From Nothophaeocryptopus gaeumannii (lineage: Eukaryota; Ascomycota; Dothideomycetes; Mycosphaerellales; Mycosphaerellaceae), in NCBI GenBank assembly GCA_031771865.1, contig JASISA010000019.1:372001-436000 (forward strand): 64,000 nucleotides of DNA, read 5' to 3'. The position numbers and the translations under genes are program-made. Of the stretch, positions 54,891 to 64,000 are shown one piece after another (position 1 is the stretch's first letter; each line of letters opens with the position of its first letter). Below the pieces are notes generated by a model. The model was not told where the DNA came from. It was given only the letters and a program-made list of their open reading frames with translations, and made no database searches.

Positions 54891-56348
54891 CTGCTTTATT
54901 GATGGAATCTTGCTTGGCGTGATGATGTTTTATTTATCCTATTGTTCCTGACTTGCAATTGTCTTCGAGGCAGAAGCGTTTGAAGCATCTCGGTGACTTC
55001 TTTCCCTTCTCAGTCTGTACCTGGATATGTCGGCTTCGCATTCGCGAATCTTTTCGCACGATGGCACGAAGTCGATAGACATTGGTCCCCTGTGGTCTCG
55101 AATGTCATATTTGGACGGCTTTCGGGATTTGAAAGTTATCGGCGTCGTCTTTCTATGAGCTGAGGTGTGTTGTTGCTGGACTTAACTAGGTGTTCGTACG
55201 AAACTGTTGCATGGATGCATTCGCAATGCTTACCACGTCTGGTTTGTCTCTGGAACATCCGAATAGCCTAGGCAACTCACCATTGATCGTAAAGGGCTGA
55301 CGGGAGAAAAGTACCATCTTAAGCAGCGAGAGATAGCAGGATTGAGGTCGACTTTGAGCTTTTGGTGCAGGATTTGACTTTCGGGCTAACTGGCTGAGCC
55401 GGATGCCAAGACATTGGACATCTCGTCTCTTGAAGTTGCAGACTGAGTACTGTATCTCAACTTCACTTCCGCCTCCGCTTCTATCATCGCGGCCCTGCAG
55501 ACTCACCAATGGCTCGTCAAATACATTTCTAGCGACTGCCATAGGTCTCTCGCAATGCAGCCGAATGACGACTAGAGCCTACAATGCACGCGCCTAAGAT
55601 GGAGCTTCAGCCTCGAAGACGCGTCTTCAGTCTCCTTGCGACCTAGCCCTTCTGCACAGTAGAAGCGCTGAGCAATATGACCTTCCTCGTGCGAAATTCG
55701 CGGTAGGAATGCTGCCAGGTGCTGCAGCGTTATTAGGAGTCTTGTGCTGCGTTCAGGAGGGAATTGGACGTGCATCTCTGCACGGCTTGAAGCTACCAGC
55801 AAATTGGCAATTGGTCCATGGTTCGTCTGAGCACGATATAATCATCTCAACACCACAGTCAGCTTCATACAAACGCGACCTCAGCGCGAAGGCAGCGCGA
55901 GCCGCCGACGGCATGACCCGAAAATATGAGCCAGAAACTGGCCCAACTTTTACACCAGCATTGGCAATTTCCCCTCGCAATCTGTCAAAGGGCTCTCACT
56001 TGGCGCATTCATGAGATGGAGGAGCATTTGACTCCCGAGACGCTCAAGATATCAGAACCCATTACAGCAAAACGAAGCGAGAGCGCGGGAAACTTTTGGT
56101 AGGGCTGAAATGAGGACGCAGCCAAGAAAACGAAGTTTCCAAAGCAGCACGCGAGACCATGGCAGTGCAGATCCAGGCTACAGGACTCTCATTGTGTCCA
56201 ACAACTCGATGCGGATGTAAAAATGGTACAGCGACTGTATCGGTAGGTGCCTATATGCAAGCCATGTCCAGTTCATGCGTTGCTGGAAGCCTCACGCTGT
56301 CCAGCATCCTTCCTCTGCCGGCAGTCACAGCTCGTCATTTTTTTCATT
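54891..56348. other. Intergenic region upstream of the secreted protein
   Basis: 1.46 kb with no recognised gene. Minus-strand frames (for example 55186-55542) lack motifs. The ATG used for the secreted protein is preceded by a TTTTTTCATT tract. Confidence 0.35.
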
Positions 56349-58144
56349 ATGGAGCTTCTAAGCACCATCATTGTGCTTGGATCACTCATTCACAGTTCGA
56401 TTGCGGCCTGCCCTGCTGGTGAGCAGCTTATCATCTTGAAGTTTCCAACCCCGTATGCTCACGCACTCCTCACAGACAATTGCTTCGCAGCCATTCGGAG
56501 CCAGCCAGCATTCGCCTCCACGGTGGTGCCGTTCTGTAGCAACTATGTTACGCCATCAGCATCGACCTCCACCCGGACGACCACTCAAACGTTGACCCTG
56601 ATACTGGATCCAAGTCTCCCGACAGTGACCACAATCATTTCCGCCACGCCCATATCGACTGTCACAACTACCCCTGCTCAATTGACAGTCACCAGTTCCG
56701 TCACAGCTACTTTGACGCAACGCGCAACGAGCACTCTTCTTCAGAGCACTCTTACTCTTACCAGTTCATTTACGACGATAGGTGAGTGGTGGAGCGCAAG
56801 AATACCGATGGCGTCCCATGGACTCTCTGAGAGATCCTGCTGACCACATGCTCTCCAACAGTTGCCACTGTGACATCAGCTTGCTCAACTGTGACGACCA
56901 GTGCCAAGTTTCGCACTGTTGTTAATTACCCTGGACTCCCGTCGCCGATCAACAGCAAGAGAGATGTCGCAGAGAGAGCTGTGATGAGCATTCCGGCAGT
57001 GCTGTCGGCTCCGCATTGCAGAACGGGCAACTCTCTAGCATCTCAAGTGAGCAGCGCTTGCTCTTGCTACTTGGGACAGCACAAAGCCCCTGTTATTTCG
57101 ACCAGAACAATCACAACGATCTTTACTTCAATGCCAGGTCAAACGCTAAGTCCCACGACAATATCTCTGACTGTCACTGGAGCTACAGTCACCCGCACAG
57201 TCACTGCGAATGTAAGTTCTGATTCGAGACAACTGGCCATATCAACATATTACTCACTACATATGTTCTGTTCTCAGCGACCCGCCGACTCTACCATTAC
57301 ATCAACAGTAGCCACCCAGACAATCTTTGTTACCGCAACTGCCACCCCAACTGCGGCCACCGTAACTGTGACAAATACCATCTCTTCGACCTCGACCGAT
57401 TGCACCACTACGACACAGACAATCTTCAGCGCTGGCATCTGTGGAGCGCCGTCCATGACAGCTACGACATATGGGACAGGAGTGTACTCTTGCACTTCCG
57501 CAAGCACTCCACTCGCCACAGCAGCTCGATTCCGCATCGAAGCCTCCGATACAGACGGCACTCTGTGGGAAGGCTGCCTTGCCTCCACTGGTCGTGAGGT
57601 CACCACACCAAGTGGAGGCACCCATCAATGCGGTAGCGGTGGCGCGACCCTCACCACACAGATTGATCAAGCTGCGATCATGAACGGCTTCACGTACGAT
57701 GGATCGTATGAGGCTTCGTACAACGATTACTTCATCACTCGTATCGGCCCAACACAACAAGGAAGTGACACATTTTGGGGCGTACTGAACGGCGGGGTTT
57801 TCCCGGCGTCTGGTGGCTGCAACTCCAATGTGGATCCTAATCTCGAAGTCCTCTGGGATTTCGATGCATTCAACCAGAACACCCTGCTGCGCCTTAGCTA
57901 CGACTATGCCATTGTTCGTCCCGGTGATGCTGTAACTCTTATTGTGCTTCAACGCGGTCCGGAAGGCGGAGACTCGTCGCCGGCTGCTGGGGCAACTATC
58001 GCCGGGCAGACGAGTGATAGCAATGGCGCCATCAGCTTCACAGCGCCTTCGATCGATGGTTGCTATCAGTATAAAGCAACCAGGAGTGGCTCTGGAAGAT
58101 CGCAGGCACTGTACTTGACGGTCCGGGGCGACCTTGGTGACTGA
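56349..58144 (+). CDS. Secreted Ser/Thr-rich cell-wall-type protein with C-terminal DUF4430-like domain
   Basis: Exons 56349-56781, 56862-57211 and 57278-58144 give 549 residues. A signal peptide (MELLSTIIVLGSLIHSSIA, cleaved before ACPAG) targets it to secretion. The middle is Thr/Ser/Val-rich with TVTxT repeats, likely O-glycosylated. Between them lies a short Cys-containing part with a KRD site (SPINSKRDVAER) that could be a Kex2 cleavage site. The last ~210 residues are folded-looking (RFRIEASDTDGTLWEGCLAS, then YNDYFITRIG and DTFWGVLNGGVFPASGGC) and resemble DUF4430-type domains, which include the transcobalamin C-terminal fold. Role unknown. Intron 1 is GTGAGT...ACAG with a GCTGAC branch. 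Intron 2 (GTAAGT...TCAG, 66 nt) is in frame and stop-free, so it might be translated instead. Confidence 0.75.
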
Positions 58145-60691
58145 GGTAGCGACGAGTCAGTCGGATCTGAGAAGGCTATCATCTTGGTGGAACGATTCCT
58201 TCTTCGGGAGCATGCAAATCATAGTTGGGTATTGACATGATTGCGGTGCGGTTCGGTATGTGCGAAGTTTGTAATAAGTACAAGGTTGAAATCAAACAGA
58301 ATCAAAAACCTACGAGAGGCCCAGTGACTTGCTCTCGAGGTTCAATCGGAGACGCATGGCGAACCGGGAAGTTGACCAAACTTCGGAAAACGCAACGCTC
58401 CGCAGACTGTATTTGCACTTCAGATCCATGTCAGCTGTTTACATCACGTTGCTTTGGTGATCGAGTTACGCTGGGGCTTTTTCATGTGATTTCCGAGACC
58501 GACCACTACGCTAAGGCGATCGAATGCGAGCGATTGATTCGGCAGAGGGCGTACGTTGCATGATGGGCACTCGGTTGGATGATGTGCTCTATTCATGTTT
58601 TGCATTTGGCTAGGTCCGTCGCATGCCCGCTCGAGACTGAGCCTCCAAATAGCGAAAACTTGTTGAACCCTCCACGTACGGCCACAGGAAGATGAATACA
58701 CGAAACCCCGTCCGATCTTTCAGGTCAACCATCTTACCGCGAGATTAGTACTGTAGTGCGTGAGCATACGGGAATACCTCGTGCTGTACGTTTGTGTTTT
58801 TTTTTCTTTTTGCGAAATTGCGCTTTGGAGCTGTCCTGTGCGTTTGGGGAGGCCGATGTTAGGCCGGGGCCGGAGTGGTCGACGTCGATGCGATGCTTGT
58901 GCTCTTTTGCGGATAGATTGTTTGTATGTCGCAGTAGAGTAATGACGAGAGGGAGATCAGACCTAAGGGGGGAAGTGTACTGTCTTTGCCCTTCGCCTGC
59001 CTCGCATGTGAAGGCTTAGTCAGGGCAGATGCCAAGCCCAGCGGATTTGGAGGCACTTTCTGAGCCTGCACAATGTGCATACATGGCGGATGATGCAAGC
59101 AAGAAGCCAAGTGACTGAAGATCGAGTGACGCTTCTTTTATTGGAACAGAGAGTAGGTCAAAATCCGTTCAAGACTCTATAGAGATGCTGACGCAACGTG
59201 CGAACAGGATGTCGGATTTAAGTCGTTGAAGATGATACTGCAACATATTAGGGTATGGCTGTTACTTCCAATACGGATTGGGTCGATATAGTCAATCTCT
59301 CGCTTTCTGTGGACGTAATGAATGAGTTCGTGTTCCACGACGTGATCGATTCACGATCAGCATACTGTCAGCCTGGATATAAGTTGCCCCAATACGATTT
59401 CCGTTGTCGTTCAGGAATAATCGAGTCCAGCAGAGTAGGGTTCTCGTGATAGTCACTGTCCTAGTTGGGGCAGTACGAAAATGTTCAACAGGTAGGAGAA
59501 TGAGCACGTTGTCGTGCTTTTAAGAATGAATGGGCAGTCGTCGAAGACACGCCCACGCGGGATGCGCGTTGCCCTCGTGGCTGCTCGTGGTCGTGGGGGA
59601 GGAAGGATTGTGCGGTCACACATTTCGATCTGATAAGAGGAAATAGGCGTCTCACGTTGACACCTTCTTGGAGATGTAGTGATGGAGGATCTTAGGAGAA
59701 AGGAGTGATGTCTCGGGAGATAAGACGAGGGATGCAGTCCCACGTGCGGTCTGCCCCGAAAAGGAGAAGCGACGTCACTGTCACTGGTCGATACCAAGCA
59801 TCTAGGTCTTCGGCACTCTCGGCGCCCAGATTTTAGCTTCTGTGCCGATGTCTTCCATATCAGCTTCCTTGCGGGCGATATAGGTGCGAGACCGGTGTAA
59901 CGTGAGTCTCAAACACTACGGCTGACACGTTTCGTCGCTTGCACGCCCGCAACACGACCGCGCTGCAAGCGTCCTCCCACGTCTGCGGTGGCAACGGACT
60001 TCGCGTTCGATAGCCCGGGCATTGTGGCTGTCTGGCACACCCACGCATCCTGATCGTCCATCCACGGCACACGACGACGAGCCTCGAGCCTGTCCTTCCC
60101 GCAATCTCGGTACTCACGCAGGCGGATCTGTCGGGCATGCGTCCGCTGATCTGCGCCGGGATATCTTGACACGCAGTGCCGGCAGCGCGGCTGCGCATAT
60201 CCCTCGTCCACCCAATTTTATCCGACCTCACTACTCGCTTCGGAGCCCGATCGTTGACCCGCGGAAGCTTCGTCGACCGACACCAGCGCGCGGAAGCGAG
60301 TAGCGGTGAATGGGCCGTTATCCGCGACCCTGCAAGGTCTGACCCAGCTCTGCTCCGACGGGACCAACGCTGCGTGCGTGGCGGTAGGTGACTTGAGCCC
60401 GCCATGGTCATGATGGAGGTGAGGCCATCCCATCCCGTTCGCACTCCTCGCATACAGACATTACCTCCTCAGCCCTTCGTCCTTGCACCTGCCTCGCCGG
60501 CGCCGCTGCTGTTGCTGCCCAAACAAAAGCCCCGTTACATCGCACCGATATGACCACCTTCTCCTTCCTTCCTCCCTCCCGAGCTGTAACCTTGGCTGCT
60601 GGGCGCGGCGCGACGGTCGCCCCTTGTTGACGAGAGGATGTGATCTATCAATCGGACAACGAGCGGCTGCCTACCTGCCCGTTCACATTGT
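58145..60691. other. Longest gene-free stretch in the window
   Basis: 2.5 kb without a supported gene. It contains a T-rich tract (TTTTTTTTTTCTTTTT near 58797) and several overlapping, featureless frames, including a 197-codon minus frame at 59860-60453 that is open only because the sequence is GC-rich there. The right end holds the RagC/Gtr2 leader. Confidence 0.4.
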
Positions 60692-60849
60692 GTAAGTTTT
60701 TCGATGCTTCGATGTCAGAACGGTGTCGCTGCGACCAGATCAAATCTTGAATCATGGCCTATTCACATGTCATATGGAAGATACTGATCGCTCGACTTTC
60801 CTTACATCAAGCTGGGTAGTGAACCATCTCTGACATTTGCTCGCCACAG
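60692..60849 (+). other. Probable 5'-UTR intron of the RagC/Gtr2 gene
   Basis: A consensus donor GTAAGT at 60692 and acceptor CACAG ending at 60849, with a CTGAC branch-like site about 20 nt before it, lie just ahead of the ATG at 60858. The predicted spliced leader would end TGTCTCCGCC-ATG. This is inferred from splice signals alone. Confidence 0.5.
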
Positions 60850-60857
60850 TCTCCGCC

Positions 60858-62212
60858 ATGCGCACTCTGTTCGGCCAGAACATCCTCAGTCCGTTACCGA
60901 CGCCGGCGCCGGTCAACCAAGGAAACCCCTTCGAACTATCGTTCAACTCCAGCAGCAATGCCACCAGCTCGGGAACTTCATCGCACAGCTCGCCGCGGCA
61001 AAACGACTGGTTGACGTCGTACTACAAGGAGCAACAACGATTCGCTAATGAAGTGCACATTCAGAGCAATGAAGATGGCACCCCCGGCTACAGTCACGGG
61101 CGACGGAAAGGAAACCCAAAAGTGCTCTTCATGGGATCACGGAAGTGAGTGAACAGTTCTGAACTGAACTGAACATCGCCAACTGACGTCGTACCCAGAA
61201 GCGGGAAGTCATCAATCCAAAAAGTCCTCTTCGAGAAGTTCTCCCCAGCAGAAACTCTCTACCTCGAACCATCAACACGGATAGAGTCCGCCACAATGGA
61301 CTCCTTCATCACATTCGAATCCGCCGAAATTCCCTCCAACATCCCCTACCTCTCCCCCGACTTCGACCGCGACGCCGTCTTCGGCCCAGCAGGCACCATA
61401 ATATGGGTCCTCGACATGCAAGACGAATATTTCCACAGCATCAGCCAACTCGTCTCCACCGCCCAGTTCCTCATGGACGATTACCCACGCATCAACTTCG
61501 AAGTCTTCATTCACAAGACCGACGGCCTCAGCGAGGAGTACAAATTCGATACGTTCCGTGATGTGCGCCAGCGCGTGCAGGATGAACTTTTCGATGCCGG
61601 ATACGGCAACAGGGGAGTTGCATTCTATCAGACTTCCATTTTCGACCATTCAGTCTATGAAGCCATGAGTAAGGTCGTGCAGAAACTCCTCCCTCAACTG
61701 CCCGCGATGGAAGCTCTGCTGAATAAACTCTGCTCGGCATGTCGGATTCAAAAGGCTTACTTATTCGACACGTCTTCGAAAATCTATGTCGCGACAGACG
61801 CTAGTCCGACGTTTCTCAAGGATTACGAAGTTTGTTCGGATTATGTCGATGTTATTGTCGATATTAAGCAGATTTATGGGTGGGAGAGAAGGCCACACAG
61901 CAGCAGCAGCAGCGGGAAGGACAAAGCTCCTGCTGCATCGAGTGCAGGGGCTAAGGAGGAGAGTGGCGCTGTGGGCGAGAGTCTGATCAGTTATGATAAA
62001 AGTGGGAATACTTATATCTATGCGAGGGAGATCAACGAGTAAGTCGGGATTCAGGGGTGACACTACGCGCGAGCCGAGACTGACTTCTGCGAACCAGCTA
62101 CCTCGCCCTCATATGCGTAATGGGCCAGGGCAGCACAGCCGACAAGCGCGTACTGATCGACTACAACGTCTCTATCCTCCAAGACGCCCTGACGCAGATG
62201 TTCAACATCTGA
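60858..62212 (+). CDS. GTR2: Rag-type GTPase Gtr2 (RagC/D homologue)
   Basis: Three exons (60858-61144, 61199-62038, 62098-62212; introns of 54 and 59 nt) give 413 residues. Gtr2 pairs with Gtr1 on the vacuole as part of the EGO complex and passes amino-acid signals to TORC1. The P-loop is VLFMGSRKSGKSSIQKVLF (residues ~89-107, spanning intron 1), followed by LYLEPSTRIES. The G4-like HKxDG is FIHKTDGLSEEYKFD, then FYQTSIFDHSVYEAMSKVVQ. The roadblock-like C-terminal domain runs from KAYLFDTSSKIYVATDASP to the end (TQMFNI). It has an N-terminal Ser/Asn-rich extension of about 85 residues and an Ala/Ser-rich insert near residue 350. Introns are GTGAGT...CCAG and GTAAGT...CCAG. Confidence 0.93.
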
Positions 62213-62884
62213 TGAAGAAAACAGTGGCGATGAGATCCAGCGGGGCCAGCTTGCAGGGGGTGAAGATACGAAAGTCACTGCAAAGTACGCACGTGCACGT
62301 ATGAGTGTAAAATTATTATAGCCACATGCTACCAACATCGATGCTTCTACGTACGTAAGGCGATCCAAACAAAAGCAAAACCAGAGGGGGTACTCGAAAG
62401 TATGAGAGGATAATCAACTATATCATTCCATGTCCATATTTTTCTTCCAATTTCCCTCTTTTCCGAAGCTCGTTTGCACTAAATGGTTCCTCGTTCGTGA
62501 CCATTACTATCCTCCGCTATGCAGATACCCAAGAGATATAACACTTCGATAAAGCTGTAAAGTTTGTCCTTGTTGTCCCACGCCAAGTCCGGCAGGCGTT
62601 TGAGGTAGGCGGTTCTCAGGGTATTCGAAAGAGGGCGTGGGCATCCCCAACGGCGTGTGTTCGGTGCGGTCGTTTCCTGAAAGCATTGGGCCAACATCTA
62701 CTCTTCACTCCGACCGCGTTTGCAAGAGTTTCGGGATTATCGTCATCCAGCATATCCAATTCCTTTCCAGCGCCTTGCATTGAACGATCCTCGACAGATT
62801 GACACATTGATCAAAGATCATCTTTGTTGATGCACAGATCCGCTCAACGCCATGCTGTGCTGTAACAGAAATGTCGAATCTTAT
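62213..62884. other. Convergent 3' interval
   Basis: 672 bp between the stops of Gtr2 and the Hsp70-like gene. Nothing coding is recognised. Confidence 0.4.
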
Positions 62885-64000
62885 CTATCTGAACCTCGCG
62901 GAGCAACGGCCCATGACTTCTCCTTGGCAAACAAGCTCGGCGCTGAATTCGGATCCGTCGAGCGTGAGGTAGATGTCGAAGTAGACTCGGTAGAAGGTTC
63001 CTTGCGGTGTGTCCATGCGCTCGAAGTCCTTCTCCAGATTCTTGCGGGAGAGGTCGGACGTCAGGGTAACGACCTCCTTGATACCTGGAAAATCAGGTTA
63101 GTACTGAGTTCGTACTGGCGTAATCGGCATCAAAGCACTTACGTGGATCCTTGGTGTATTCTGGGCAAACGTCCTCGTCGCAAGCGTACAACACATCCTC
63201 GTACATGAGTGTAGCGCCGGGTGCCACTTGTCGGAAGAAAGAGACCTTGACAGGCTCGCCGATCTTGACCCTTTGACCCTTCTGCACGAAAATTTGTCTA
63301 GTATACTTGCAACGATCCTTTCCGTCCAGGGAAGGAACACGATATTGCTCTGGGTGGTGCCCTTCCTTGAAAGGCTGCAGAGTGGCCATAAGATAGTGTC
63401 TTCTCGCGACACGGGATGTAATGACACGCTCAGTAATACCGGCAGTGACAGCACCCTTGACGATGGCAGCAACTGAATCCATAGGTCGGACAACCTTGTT
63501 CTGGAATTGCGGTGGCACATGAAGTTTGATCTGCTGGAAAAGGTACTCTGATGCACCGAAACCACCAACAACGAGAACGTGCTGGATTCAGTCAGTAATG
63601 TCACGGATCCCATTTGCTCCAGTGTAGACATACCTGCAACGCTCTGTTCTGCGCCTGGATTGCAATGATTTGATTCCTGACGAGCTCCAAGATTCGGTTG
63701 ACGACAGGCTCGAAGCACTGCAAGATCTCCTCGTTAGTGAAGGTCATGTAGCCTTCTTCGATGCCGGCCTCTGGAAATTCGGCCTCAATTCCAACATCAA
63801 CAGCCCACTTCTGGCCGTTATTTCGGAAATCAGCTTTTATTCTGTTCTCGAAGTCCATGATGCACTTCGCGTAGACTTTGCCTGCGGTCTTGGAGCCATC
63901 GGGAAGTTTCATCTTTCGGATCTTCGCTCGCAAGATGTTGGAGAAATTGCGGTTAAGCGCAGTAGATCCGCAAGAGTCACCAGAACCAGCAGTACACTCT
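62885..64000 (-). CDS. Hsp70-like protein, HSPA12-type (5' part outside window)
   Basis: The gene runs off the right edge; its N-terminal half is missing. Visible exons are 63634-64000, 63143-63581 and 62885-63084 (introns of 52 and 58 nt, GTATGT...CCAG and GTAAGT...CCAG), ending TAG 62885-62887, about 335 residues. Actin-like ATPase fold pieces are CTAGSGDSCGSTALNRNFS, LQCFEPVVNRILELVRNQI, and the adenosine-binding HVLVVGGFGASEYLFQQI. The VKGAVTAGITERVITSRVAR stretch typical of fungal HSPA12-like proteins follows. The C-terminal part (RRHYLMATLQPF, KGQRVKIGEPVKVSFFR) replaces the classical Hsp70 substrate domain. Its job is unknown; such proteins are often expanded in filamentous fungi. Convergent with Gtr2. 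Confidence 0.85.

Noticed and set aside
58330..58345. Second B-box-like GGTTCAATC
   Set aside because: No A box or acceptor stem at the right distance.
58795..58815. T-rich tract as a transposon poly-A/T tail
   Set aside because: No adjacent reverse transcriptase fragment, target-site duplication or other mobile-element sequence.
59860..60453. 197-codon minus-strand open frame
   Set aside because: No motif, overlaps several other open frames, lies in the GC-rich leader region of Gtr2.

Overview
The window is nuclear DNA of a filamentous ascomycete. Genes are dense, lie on both strands, and carry short GT-AG introns (about 50-150 nt) with CTGAC-like branch sites. Several families are typical of filamentous ascomycetes: a rhodopsin-domain membrane protein, an Ams2/Spt21 GATA factor, HSPA12-like Hsp70 and LRN-type F-box-like proteins. 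The overall feel is Dothideomycetes (perhaps Capnodiales/Mycosphaerellales), but that placement is an inference from protein flavour only. I see no transposon, CRISPR array, rRNA or convincing tRNA.

Layout. 0-10 kb: the end of a PH-domain protein, an MFS drug transporter, TRM3-like tRNA 2'-O-methyltransferase, mitochondrial 3-hydroxyisobutyryl-CoA hydrolase and, divergent from it, mitochondrial EF-Tu. 10-16 kb: a decayed esterase-like gene, a salicylate-hydroxylase-like flavoprotein and dihydroxyacetone kinase. 16-28 kb: Sm D2, the Ams2/Spt21 GATA regulator, an F-box protein with a decayed head-to-head paralogue, UBC6, PEX11-like and DNA polymerase alpha subunit B. 28-32 kb: a decayed aldo-keto reductase, a decayed SAM methyltransferase and an intact PanE/ApbA-type reductase. 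32-43 kb: APC10, the rhodopsin-domain protein, SWC5, phosphatidylinositol synthase, a small F-box-like protein, a four-exon complex I subunit and a glutathione S-transferase. 44-53 kb: a BTB/KCTD-like protein, an E-set (CBM48-like) protein and a NIPA-type Mg transporter. 53-64 kb: a decayed FAD monooxygenase, a secreted Ser/Thr-rich protein, the RagC/Gtr2 GTPase and an HSPA12-like Hsp70 that leaves the right edge.

No prokaryote-like operon is present. Adjacent genes are mostly housekeeping functions in convergent or divergent pairs. The notable pattern is decay: five accessory genes (esterase, F-box paralogue, aldo-keto reductase, methyltransferase, FAD monooxygenase) carry nonsense and frameshift lesions, while nearly all housekeeping genes can be spliced into full open frames. 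The 28.6-31.7 kb block, two broken enzymes beside an intact reductase, may be a relic metabolic neighbourhood. Two gene models need RNA evidence: the BTB gene near 46.73 kb and the Ams2-like gene near 19.0 kb.

All splice sites were placed by eye from frame continuity and family resemblance; no alignment was run.
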